Notes under the pieces: generated by a model | Told to the model about the DNA's origin: nothing | What the model saw: only the letters and a program-made list of their open reading frames with translations | Database searches by the model: none | NCBI GenBank assembly: GCA_002451435.1 | Contig: DKCF01000071.1 | Location: 18,851-25,902 of the forward strand | DNA: 7,052 nt | Source of the DNA: Bifidobacterium sp. UBA6881 | Lineage (GTDB): Bacteria > Actinomycetota > Actinomycetes > Actinomycetales > Bifidobacteriaceae | Reading direction: 5' to 3' | In this document: positions 1 through 6,732 of the stretch, one piece after another | Layout of the letters: each line of letters opens with the position of its first letter | Position numbering within the stretch: the stretch's first letter is position 1 | Program-made: the position numbers and the translations under genes

Positions 1-136
1 CGACCGTTCTGAAACGATGGAATCCCGATGAGGAGACCAGTACCTACACGAACGCGTTTCCAACCAACCATCAATGGCCAATGACGATGATGGAATCAAA
101 CGGAGACACACTCGTGCCAAAGCCTATGCTGAAGCC
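1..136. other. Non-coding flank downstream of the sortase gene
   Basis: This is the sequence after the sortase stop codon up to the window edge. I see no gene I can support. One plus-strand frame is open from base 3, but it runs about 350 bases into the sortase gene on the opposite strand and has no ribosome site. A minus-strand frame starting near 71 runs off the edge with no ribosome site and cannot be judged. A weak inverted repeat (CCATCA near 69-74, TGATGG near 87-92) has no following T-run, so I do not call a terminator for the operon here. Confidence 0.5.
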
Positions 137-1129
137 TCATGCCGCGTGTTTTCTCCGCGACGCGGCGCCTTTGCCATACATCCGTGTCGCATGCCGCATG
201 CATTCGCCCGGCGAACGCCATGGCTTGCGGTACGCCACGACGCCCGCGCAGCCGCATAGCGTGACCGACAGAGCGGACCAACCGCCAACGGTCCGCCCGT
301 CATGCAGGTCCGTCGGATCGGGCGCCGGAACGGGTATGCCGACGCGACGGCCGGAAACGAGGAGCCGGTGGGAGTTGATGCCATATGGCGTGCACGTCAT
401 CAAGGTAAGCCGATCCTGCCCTGGGAGAATGCGCAACAAGGAGGTGTCATTCGGCTCGATCACCGCGATGCGGTCGACCTCATAGGCGAGGATCCGGTTC
501 ATGGTTTTGATGTAGATGAAGTCCCCCTTACGCATTTCGTCAAGTCGGGTGAACATCTGCGCCTTCACCAGACCGCGGTGTCCGGTGATGACCGCATGCG
601 TGCTTTTGCCTCCAACGGGCAGGCTGGTACCGTAAAGGTGACCGGCGCCCAATGACAGTTGTTTGTCGCCGGTGCCGTGGTAGATGGGAAGATCGACCGA
701 GATCTTCGGAATGACCACGCTCCCTATGACGCCATGCCCTTCATTGAGCAGACGATTGTATTGCCTGTCCTTTGAAGCGTGAGAAAACGACCGACCGCCT
801 CTGGTAAAAGGGTCGATCGCCTCGCCAAGCACCGGCTGGCCAGATGCCGCAAGCTTCCGGTTATACGCGCGGGCGCTCTTGAGCGCGTCATCGATGCGGC
901 TTTTCGGCCAAAGCCGCACACGCTCCTCCCCCGAAGACACGAGTTCGGACATCGAGCTCTGGGACGCGCGTTGCATCAGCATCGGAATCGCCGTGCATGC
1001 GAGCGCCACGGCGACCAGCGCCGCCGCGATACCGTACATGATCCGCAATCGGGTACGAAGACGGGTCTGTGCGCGAAAGATGTCGGAAACATCGATAAGG
1101 CGTTCAAACGACTCCGGCGAATGCGCCAT
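137..1129 (-). CDS. srtC: Class C (pilin-polymerising) sortase
   Basis: This 330-residue membrane transpeptidase should cleave the LPxTG-type signals of the two upstream pilins and join the subunits through Lys side chains into a covalent fibre outside the cytoplasmic membrane. Visible features in order: a basic cytoplasmic N-terminus with a membrane segment at about 31-51; a lid with the DPF motif at 106-108, a hallmark of class C enzymes; the sortase beta-barrel core from about 133; catalytic His184 in TGHRG; catalytic Cys246 in TLMTC; and active-site Arg255 in NSHRLL. A second membrane segment at about 284-300 is followed by a basic tail, the two-membrane-span topology usual for pilus sortases. 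The ATG at 1129 is chosen because AAGGAG (1140-1145) lies 10 bases upstream. It is the last gene of the pilus operon, 188 bases after the major pilin, and no catalytic residue is missing. The class is clear; the exact substrate preference is inferred from linkage. Confidence 0.95.
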   Translation of the reverse strand: MAHSPESFERLIDVSDIFRAQTRLRTRLRIMYGIAAALVAVALACTAIPMLMQRASQSSMSELVSSGEERVRLWPKSRIDDALKSARAYNRKLAASGQPVLGEAIDPFTRGGRSFSHASKDRQYNRLLNEGHGVIGSVVIPKISVDLPIYHGTGDKQLSLGAGHLYGTSLPVGGKSTHAVITGHRGLVKAQMFTRLDEMRKGDFIYIKTMNRILAYEVDRIAVIEPNDTSLLRILPGQDRLTLMTCTPYGINSHRLLVSGRRVGIPVPAPDPTDLHDGRTVGGWSALSVTLCGCAGVVAYRKPWRSPGECMRHATRMYGKGAASRRKHAA

Positions 1130-1139
1130 GTCTTTTTTT

Positions 1140-1145
1140 CTCCTT
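1140..1145 (-). promoter_or_regulatory. Ribosome binding site of the sortase gene, with A7 spacer
   Basis: AAGGAG on the minus strand supports the ATG at 1129. The 10-base spacing to the start is slightly long and contains a run of seven A (1133-1139). A homopolymer at this place could change the spacing if it slipped, but seven bases is short and this remains speculation. Confidence 0.7.
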
Positions 1146-1189
1146 TTGCGACAACCGGCATGCCGCGAATGGCCGATTTTGAGAGCAAG

Positions 1190-1252
1190 ACGGACGGCCG
1201 GCGAATTCGTGCGACGCGCGCAAGCACGCGTCCATGGTTCGCGGCCGTCCGT
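1190..1252 (-). promoter_or_regulatory. Long stem-loop in the pilin-sortase spacer
   Basis: The arms ACGGACGGCCG (1190-1200) and CGGCCGTCCGT (1242-1252) are perfectly complementary. Pairing continues inward for four more base pairs (1202-1205 with 1238-1241) after one bulged base at 1201. The loop itself holds a second hairpin, GACGCG (1213-1218) with CGCGTC (1227-1232). In the minus-strand transcript the element lies between the major pilin stop and the sortase ribosome site. There is no U-run after it, so it is not a textbook intrinsic terminator. Partial attenuation, an RNase processing boundary or protection of the upstream pilin mRNA are the likely roles; which one is inference. Confidence 0.75.
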
Positions 1253-1265
1253 TTGGTCATGCCGC

Positions 1266-1314
1266 CATCGTTCCGATCACGTCCCGATAATCAGGTCGAC
1301 GAATCGGAACGATG
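1266..1314 (-). promoter_or_regulatory. Stem-loop directly after the major pilin stop codon
   Basis: The 12-base arms CATCGTTCCGAT (1266-1277) and ATCGGAACGATG (1303-1314) are perfect inverted repeats around a 25-base loop, three bases after the pilin stop codon. No U-run follows, so transcription probably continues into the sortase gene. Together with the second stem-loop at 1190-1252 it makes the spacer highly structured. This fits lower sortase than pilin output or 3'-end protection of the pilin mRNA. Seen directly: the repeat. Inferred: the role. Confidence 0.75.
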
Positions 1315-1317
1315 CGG

Positions 1318-2553
1318 TCAGATGCCGAGCTCACGCTTCGTCTTGCGGGCACGCATCACGACGATGGTCGCGCCGCCGATGCACAGCACCGCCACGAGGC
1401 CGAGGATGGCCATGCCCATGGCGCCGGTGAGCGGCAGCTGGGTGATGCTCTTGACGTTGTGGTACACGTATCCGTTCTGGCCATTGGTCAGCAGACCGCT
1501 CGTGGGAACCGACATGTCCTCGATCTTCGACAGCACGATCTGCCCTTGCTCATTCTTGGACATCGTGATCTTCAGCTTGCCGGCGGAACCGGCCCAGTAG
1601 GTGTCCGGAACCTTGGTCTCCTTAAGGTAGTAAGTACCCGCATCCAGCTTGAAGCCGGTGAAGTCGACTACGCCGCCCTTGCCGGACGTGGCCACGACCG
1701 GCGTGCCGTTGCCGTCCTCCACCTGCGTGGTGAACTGGTCATCGGAGTACATGGTGAATTCGGCTCCGGCCAGACCGGTGCGGTCGTCCTTCACGCCGAC
1801 CTTGGTGAATTTGAATCCGCCACGCACGGTCGTGGAGGAACTGGTCTTCGCATTGGACGTCGAGCTCAGGTCGACGATGCCGGTGCCGTTCGAGACCTGG
1901 CAGTCACCGGACAGCGGCGTGCCGACCAGCATGTTCTTGAATCCATCGTATTGGACGGTGGTGTCGCCGGTGTCCTTGGTCTGGGTCTTTGGATCCGTGG
2001 AATCGAAAATCATGTACAGGCCGGGCTCTTTCACATCGATGGTCACGGTCTTGGCGGTCTCGTCCACCGTCACGTCATTCGTGGAGACCGTTGTGCCGGT
2101 GACGCCGGGGTCGTCGGCGTAATTGCGGATGAAGGTGTCGTTCTGCGTGTTGGCGAGCCAGTTCATCGGATCGCCTTGGTTGTCTTCGCTGTCGTACAGC
2201 TTGTTGCCGGCGTTGTCCTTGATGTCGCCCAGCGCGTTGATGATCGCATCCTTGTCCGCGGCCACGGTCTGCAAATGCAGCGATCCGCCGGTCGTTCCGT
2301 TGGCGATCTTATAATCTGCGACTTTCGCCGCGCTGAACGTGCGCAGCCCCGTGGAGGTCTTGCCGTTCCATGTCCTGAAGGCGTCCAGATCGCTGCCTTG
2401 GAGCGTGATGGTCGTGCCTGTGGCCGCGCATGTCGAAGACGCCGTGGACGGTTCGTCGGCCATGGCACCATTGGTCACGGCCATCGTCGCGAACAGCGTC
2501 GCCGCCGCGGCGAGCCCCGCGACCATCGTTGTTGCTCTCATTGTTGTTTTCAT
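1318..2553 (-). CDS. fimA: Major (shaft) pilin, FimA type, LPLTG-anchored
   Basis: This 411-residue secreted protein is the likely polymerised pilus subunit. A Sec signal peptide covers about 1-32 (hydrophobic 11-27, probable cleavage AMA/DE). An N-terminal domain runs to about 220 and is bracketed by Cys42 and Cys218, the only cysteines outside the membrane anchor, which could form a disulfide. A CnaB/SpaA-type domain follows at about 245-370, with FKFTK (Lys251), the E-box YYLKETKVP (Glu312) and YVYHN (Asn366), a set expected to form an internal Lys-Asn isopeptide bond. The sorting signal is LPLTG at 373-377, then a hydrophobic segment at about 380-400 and the basic tail RARKTKRE. GGAGG 7 bases before the ATG is the strongest ribosome site of the operon, consistent with an abundant subunit. 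It lies 37 bases after the ancillary pilin gene and before the sortase. I find no canonical YPK pilin motif. The shaft role rests on size, position and ribosome site. Confidence 0.93.
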   Translation of the reverse strand: MKTTMRATTMVAGLAAAATLFATMAVTNGAMADEPSTASSTCAATGTTITLQGSDLDAFRTWNGKTSTGLRTFSAAKVADYKIANGTTGGSLHLQTVAADKDAIINALGDIKDNAGNKLYDSEDNQGDPMNWLANTQNDTFIRNYADDPGVTGTTVSTNDVTVDETAKTVTIDVKEPGLYMIFDSTDPKTQTKDTGDTTVQYDGFKNMLVGTPLSGDCQVSNGTGIVDLSSTSNAKTSSSTTVRGGFKFTKVGVKDDRTGLAGAEFTMYSDDQFTTQVEDGNGTPVVATSGKGGVVDFTGFKLDAGTYYLKETKVPDTYWAGSAGKLKITMSKNEQGQIVLSKIEDMSVPTSGLLTNGQNGYVYHNVKSITQLPLTGAMGMAILGLVAVLCIGGATIVVMRARKTKRELGI

Positions 2554-2560
2554 GTTCTTC

Positions 2561-2565
2561 CCTCC
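2561..2565 (-). promoter_or_regulatory. Strong ribosome binding site of the major pilin gene
   Basis: GGAGG in the 37-base gap between the two pilin genes stands 7 bases before the ATG at 2553. It decides the start over later in-frame ATG codons (residues 5 and 10) and suggests efficient translation independent of the upstream gene. Confidence 0.85.
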
Positions 2566-2590
2566 ATTGTTGGTTTGCTTGGGAACACTT

Positions 2591-5500
2591 CTATCGTCCG
2601 GCGCGGAACGCGTTTCCGAACGAACGCTTGCGTATATGAGCGGCCATCGTCAGCGTCGCCAACGCGCCGCCGACCGCCATGGTGCCGATGATGCCCAGAA
2701 TCCATGCGGTGGAACGTCCCGTGCGAGGCAGCGAAGAGACTGGCTTCAACCGGTTGGTCAACCGGTTGTCGGTGGTATCGGCCCACTCGCCATATCCGCG
2801 CAGCACGGTTTGCGCTTTGGGATGCGCACGGTCGATGGTGAATTCGGCCCACGTATTTGTGGCGTCCGGTAACCGGTATCCTCCGGGCGCGGTGGTCTCC
2901 GTCAGCCGGTATGTGCCCCAGTCGAGATTGTCGACGGTCATACGGCCGACTTCGGGATCCTTGTCTCCGGCGCCCGCGCAAGTGGTCGTTCCATCGGCCA
3001 CGCAATCAGCGAAGTTGTTCAACGTGTCGTTGACCTTCTCCCACTGTCCGGAATCGTTGCGGCGTTCGAGACGCCAGGTGGTTCCCGACAGGTATTGCGT
3101 GCGATGATCGCCGTCGACCTTGCTCCAGGAGACCGAACCGGTGATTTTCCTGTCGCGGATCGTCAACGTGTAGCCGCCCGACCATTTGTGCACGGATGAA
3201 TCCGGCTGGCCGTTCGCATCGACGGGCCCGAAATAGTCGCCGCCTCCGCAGTCGGTCAGATAGAAATCGGTCTGCTCGTCGCTGATTTCGTAACCGGCCG
3301 GCGCCTCGAGCTCTTTGACCCGATACGCCGTGCCGCATTGCAGCCCTTGGGTCCTTCCCACGGTGATCATGCCTTGCGCATCCGTCACTGCGGTGATGGG
3401 CGTGGGTTCGTTCGACGCGTACTCCCGTCCATTCCATTCAAGCAATTCGAATTTGGCGCCACTGAGGTCTTGGTATCCGGCAGCGTTGTCGTCGGTTTTA
3501 TGCAGCAGAATCGTGGACGTCTGCACGATGACGCCACTGCTGCTGATGGCCGCGCCGTTGGCATCTGACTTCCCGGGATCCGTCCAAGGAGCGTTGGCGA
3601 ATTGCGCGGTGTTCATCAGGTCGAATCCCGCGTCCCCCTTGAACCCGTACTGGTAGCTGATGGTCACCGGGGTGGAGTCCGGCACATACACCGTCAGCAC
3701 ACCGCCGAGCTTATCGGCGTTTTCCTGGTAGACGATCGCGTCGGAAGACGGCTGATACGTTTTGCCCGCCGGGCATGCCTGCCCATTGCCGATCCACGCG
3801 AGGCATATGGTCACGTTGCCGAGGAACGAAACCTGCGGGTTGCTTCCCGAAGGAGCGGTCGGCACCGTCAAGGTGTCTTTGATGGGCAGGGTGTCCGCAT
3901 CGGTGATGTCACCTTGCGCCTTGTGCGAAGGATTGATGTTCAATCCGTAACGATTCGCCCGCACATAGTAGGTTCTGGTGAAGCTCTTGCCATCCGAGGC
4001 CCAGTCTGAGTCGACGTTCTGCTTGTCTCCGACGCCCGCGTTCGTTTTATGGAAATTGTCGGTGATTGTTTCCGATGTGGTGACGGACGGTATGCTGCCG
4101 GAACTCATCGACACCGTGTTGCGGTATGCGATCGTCAGGCAGTCTCCGGCACCGGATTGCAGCGTCTTGTCGGCAACGCATCCCTTTTTGCTGTCGTACC
4201 TGCCTTCCGTCCAATAGGTGTTGTCGTTAACATCCGGCGTATGCGCGGCCACGTACAGATATACGTTGCCCTCGTTCGTCAGATCGCTCGCCTGCTGCGG
4301 AATGGTGATGCGGTAATTGCGCTCGCCGGTTTTCTCGATCTTCACCCGATAGGAGACGCCCTTGATATTGGTGAATGTCGTCTCACCCACGTCAAGCCAC
4401 TTCTTTTTGTTGGCGTAGTCGGAGAACGCGAATCTCACATCGCTCAGGCCTTGCGGGAGGGTCTCGTCGAACACGAGCGGCGAATCGCGCCAGTTGTCGG
4501 TCACATGCGCGCTGATGCGCCATCCCACATGCGAAGCGGTTTCCGGGTCATCGCCGGCATTAATCGTGTAGTCGGCACCGTTGGCTCCGCAAGCGGTGAA
4601 TTTCGGATTTCCCGAGGCGTCCATCGGGTCGCTGCAACCGTCTTTCACCAAAGACGCGGCCTGGACGCTGGCGGTGACGGTGTTCACGAACGCTCCGCCG
4701 ACACCGGTTCCCGCCGTCGCGGAATTCTTGCGCACCTTGGTTTCCGTGACGTCGAACAGGCTTTGGTAGGTGATATCCGCGGTTTTTCCGGATGCCAATG
4801 CGGTGTCGGCGATGAAACGGAACGACGTGTAGCGCTGGGTGTCGTTCGCTTTGTCGAGATCCGTCCAGGTTTTGCCGCCATCGGACGTGACCCGCGTCTT
4901 TCCGGTCACCGTCGTGCCGTCGACGCTGACGCGCAGGCTGTCGCGCAACAATGCCTTCGTGTACCATACGCCGCTGCCGGTATCCTGCACGACCCATCCT
5001 TGGGGAAGGTTTCCATCACCGGAGTTCTTCAATGTCACGTTCCATGCCGCCAAGCCGCATTGGCCGTTCGTCTCGCCCATGGACCGGCATTCCTCCAGCG
5101 AGGGGGTTCTCTGGCCGCCTGCGGTTTTCGACAGGGTCATCCTTGGCCGGAGCGGATTCCATGCGACCGCGTTTTTGGTATAGTAGTCGCCCTTGGCATC
5201 GGAACGGTAAAAACGAACTATATTCTTCGAGGCCGGATACAACACGTCGTTCGCGAATGTGGAATCATATTGGATTTCCAGCTGCCGTCCGGGCTTGACC
5301 GAATATGATTGCGGCTGGAAGACCCACTTCCAATAGGTCCCGGCTGAAAGGCCGCCGGCCGGCCATGTGATGGCGGTGTTGCTGGTCTTGTATGTCGTTC
5401 CCGAGATGGCCACCGAATACACGGTCAGCGTGCCGACGCCCATCGCCGCAACCAGCGTTTGATACAGGTCAGCGATATTGCCGGCGGTGTACCAGCCACG

Positions 5501-6310
5501 GCCGGGCGCGTTGGAACCATTGCCGGAGACGTTTTCATACGCCATCCAATCCTCGATTTTCACGATTGGCTGGTCGATGGTTCCCGTATTGTCATATGAG
5601 ATCCGCCATCGTGCGCTGAGCGTGCCGTCCGACTGCAGCGTGGGCGTTCCGACGGATTGTTTCGCCGCCGTGCCGCTTTTGCGGTACATGTCGATGGTGG
5701 TGGTATGGCCATTGCCGAAATCGAGAACCGTCTGCCCGGGGTTGTTTCCCGTTACTTTGCCACGGTCGGCCTCGATGTACAGGCATCCATTGTCGAGCGG
5801 CGCATTGGCGTTGCTGGCTATGGCCTGCTCGTTGAAAGTGATGGTGACCAAGCCGTCTTTGCCGATGACGTATGTTCCGAGGCCTCCGGTCAGCGTTCCC
5901 GACATTTCGCTGCCAGTGCCGTTGAAGCCCGCGATGCGGTAGAGGAAAACATGGTTGGAGGCGGTGATGGCTCCTTTGGGGATAACGAACCGTGCTTCGA
6001 AACGGAATTGCGCGATTTTCGTGGTGTAGTCGAATGATGCCTGACCGTTGCCGTCGGTCGGCGTGTCCTGCCATTGCGTCGAATTCCGCAGACGGTATTG
6101 CACACCGCTGCTGGAGATGCACCCGACCAGTTGGCCTGACGCCTTGGTGGGATCCGAAGCGGTTCCATCCGCGTTCTGATTCCACGGTTGTCCACACACG
6201 GGCGTTTGTTGCTGGTTTCCTTCATCCGTGGCATCAGCGATGGTTGCGGGCATGGTCAGGCCCACGGCCGTCACAGCCGCAAGTATGACGCGCATCAATC
6301 TTGCAATCAT
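2591..6310 (-). CDS. Large ancillary/tip pilin with LPRTG anchor (FimB/FimQ type)
   Basis: This 1239-residue secreted surface protein is probably the adhesive tip or minor subunit of the pilus. The signal peptide is about 1-27 (hydrophobic 8-19, likely cleavage ADA/T). Residues 28-930 are beta-rich by composition, with no von Willebrand A metal site (DxSxS) or other domain I recognise. Two CnaB/SpaA-type domains follow: about 934-1055 (Lys938 in LLHK, E-box YRVKELEAPAGY 996-1007 with Glu1000, possible acceptor Asp1053) and about 1058-1187 (Lys1064, E-box YRLTETTAPGGY 1134-1145 with Glu1138, possible acceptor Asn1186). The C-terminus has LPRTG at 1194-1198, a membrane stretch at about 1201-1224 and the tail HIRKRS. 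There are 15 cysteines, most in closely spaced pairs. GGAAG (6321-6325) lies 10 bases before the chosen ATG; the ATG of residue 6 (6293-6295) is an alternative. It is first in the operon, as fimQ precedes fimP in Actinomyces. The ligand is unknown. Confidence 0.93.
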   Translation of the reverse strand: MIARLMRVILAAVTAVGLTMPATIADATDEGNQQQTPVCGQPWNQNADGTASDPTKASGQLVGCISSSGVQYRLRNSTQWQDTPTDGNGQASFDYTTKIAQFRFEARFVIPKGAITASNHVFLYRIAGFNGTGSEMSGTLTGGLGTYVIGKDGLVTITFNEQAIASNANAPLDNGCLYIEADRGKVTGNNPGQTVLDFGNGHTTTIDMYRKSGTAAKQSVGTPTLQSDGTLSARWRISYDNTGTIDQPIVKIEDWMAYENVSGNGSNAPGRGWYTAGNIADLYQTLVAAMGVGTLTVYSVAISGTTYKTSNTAITWPAGGLSAGTYWKWVFQPQSYSVKPGRQLEIQYDSTFANDVLYPASKNIVRFYRSDAKGDYYTKNAVAWNPLRPRMTLSKTAGGQRTPSLEECRSMGETNGQCGLAAWNVTLKNSGDGNLPQGWVVQDTGSGVWYTKALLRDSLRVSVDGTTVTGKTRVTSDGGKTWTDLDKANDTQRYTSFRFIADTALASGKTADITYQSLFDVTETKVRKNSATAGTGVGGAFVNTVTASVQAASLVKDGCSDPMDASGNPKFTACGANGADYTINAGDDPETASHVGWRISAHVTDNWRDSPLVFDETLPQGLSDVRFAFSDYANKKKWLDVGETTFTNIKGVSYRVKIEKTGERNYRITIPQQASDLTNEGNVYLYVAAHTPDVNDNTYWTEGRYDSKKGCVADKTLQSGAGDCLTIAYRNTVSMSSGSIPSVTTSETITDNFHKTNAGVGDKQNVDSDWASDGKSFTRTYYVRANRYGLNINPSHKAQGDITDADTLPIKDTLTVPTAPSGSNPQVSFLGNVTICLAWIGNGQACPAGKTYQPSSDAIVYQENADKLGGVLTVYVPDSTPVTISYQYGFKGDAGFDLMNTAQFANAPWTDPGKSDANGAAISSSGVIVQTSTILLHKTDDNAAGYQDLSGAKFELLEWNGREYASNEPTPITAVTDAQGMITVGRTQGLQCGTAYRVKELEAPAGYEISDEQTDFYLTDCGGGDYFGPVDANGQPDSSVHKWSGGYTLTIRDRKITGSVSWSKVDGDHRTQYLSGTTWRLERRNDSGQWEKVNDTLNNFADCVADGTTTCAGAGDKDPEVGRMTVDNLDWGTYRLTETTAPGGYRLPDATNTWAEFTIDRAHPKAQTVLRGYGEWADTTDNRLTNRLKPVSSLPRTGRSTAWILGIIGTMAVGGALATLTMAAHIRKRSFGNAFRAGR
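2746..2768. repeat. Tandem palindromic repeat inside the ancillary pilin gene
   Basis: The 11-mer TCAACCGGTTG occurs at 2746-2756 and again at 2758-2768, a 12-base period. Its core CAACCGGTTG is itself a perfect 10-base palindrome. It encodes the repeated NRL of residues 1182-1188, just before the LPRTG anchor. In RNA the pair can fold into an 8-bp stem with a 6-base loop. It may be a small local duplication; a role in mRNA processing is possible but unsupported. Confidence 0.7.
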
Positions 6311-6349
6311 GGTTGACGAACTTCCGAAATATCGTTTTCATACCGTGAT

Positions 6350-6374
6350 GGAGCATCGGAATCATACATGCTCC
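6350..6374 (-). promoter_or_regulatory. Hairpin in the leader of the pilus transcript
   Basis: GGAGCAT (6350-6356) and ATGCTCC (6368-6374) form a 7-bp stem with an 11-base loop. If transcription begins just after the -10 box at 6383-6388, this hairpin sits at the extreme 5' end of the transcript, about 40 bases before the start codon, where it could stabilise the mRNA. The loop also contains a second TATGAT (6361-6366, minus strand), so it might instead overlap another promoter. Confidence 0.45.
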
Positions 6375-6382
6375 GAAAATCC

Positions 6383-6413
6383 ATCATACACCCAAGGGGT
6401 GCCCCCATCGCAA
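6383..6413 (-). promoter_or_regulatory. Candidate promoter of the pilus operon
   Basis: On the minus strand TATGAT (6383-6388) matches the -10 consensus at five of six bases. TTGCGA (6408-6413) matches the -35 box at four of six, at a long spacing of 19 bases. The spacer contains GGGGG followed by CA and CCCC. The predicted transcript would have a leader of about 65 bases. The long spacer and weak -35 box suggest a need for an activator or spacing control, if the assignment is right. Confidence 0.4.
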
Positions 6414-6451
6414 AGAAATATAGGAAAACCGCATTCATCGATGCAAGCGAT

Positions 6452-6468
6452 TTTTCACTCAGTGAAAA
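6452..6468. promoter_or_regulatory. Operator-like palindrome TTTTCACT-C-AGTGAAAA
   Basis: This is a perfect 17-base inverted repeat with 8-base arms around a single central C. It lies about 40 bases upstream of the candidate -35 box of the pilus operon and between the two divergent genes. The symmetry and AT-rich half-sites look like a binding site for a dimeric regulator, and the position fits an activator site. The loop is too short for it to act as a terminator, and no T-run follows. The regulator is unknown and not encoded in the window. Confidence 0.5.
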
Positions 6469-6724
6469 TCCTATGTTCATATGACGGAAACCCGCAGTTA
6501 TGCGCCACGTCACCATTCGAACGCATCGCGGCACGGGAAAGGTGTGCGTTCATCGCATGGCTTCCAACATCCACCCACCCATAGCCCCGACTCAATGCTA
6601 AAAGCCCGGTATATGGACGCGGTTCCATCGTGTGAACGGCACGCGCTCCATTCGCATACCGACCAACCATGGCATGTTGCCGTAATCTCCTTGACTACAG
6701 TTGCAATCAACGTTCGTTCGCAAG

Positions 6725-6732
6725 AAAGAAGG
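6725..6732 (+). promoter_or_regulatory. Ribosome binding site of the DUF4391-like gene
   Basis: AAAGAAGG ends six bases before the ATG at 6739 and supports that start over an in-frame TTG at 6691. Confidence 0.65.

Noticed and set aside
69..92. Possible terminator after the sortase gene
   Set aside because: The stem is only 6 bp (CCATCA/TGATGG) with a 12-base loop and no T-run in the minus-strand direction.
3..485. Plus-strand frame open from the window start that could be the 3' end of a neighbouring gene
   Set aside because: It overlaps the sortase gene by about 350 bases in antisense and has the composition of a shadow frame from there on. Only the first 134 bases could be a real gene end, which is too little to support.
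1156..1165. Palindrome CGGCATGCCG near the sortase start as a terminator or operator
   Set aside because: Only 10 bases in GC-rich DNA, with no loop or T-run; such short palindromes are expected by chance.
1312..2691. Long open frame on the plus strand, 459 codons
   Set aside because: It lies antisense to the major pilin, whose signal peptide, CnaB motifs and LPLTG anchor are unmistakable. The plus-strand product is low-complexity and rich in Val, Gly, His and Arg, as expected of a mirror frame in GC-rich DNA.
4049..5308. Open frame of 419 codons on the plus strand
   Set aside because: It is antisense to the middle of the ancillary pilin, has no ribosome site and no recognisable domain, and has the composition of a mirror frame.
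6691..6719. TTGACT as -35 box for the DUF4391-like gene
   Set aside because: The position 17 bases downstream reads TCGTTC, far from TATAAT, and it would leave almost no room before the ribosome site.
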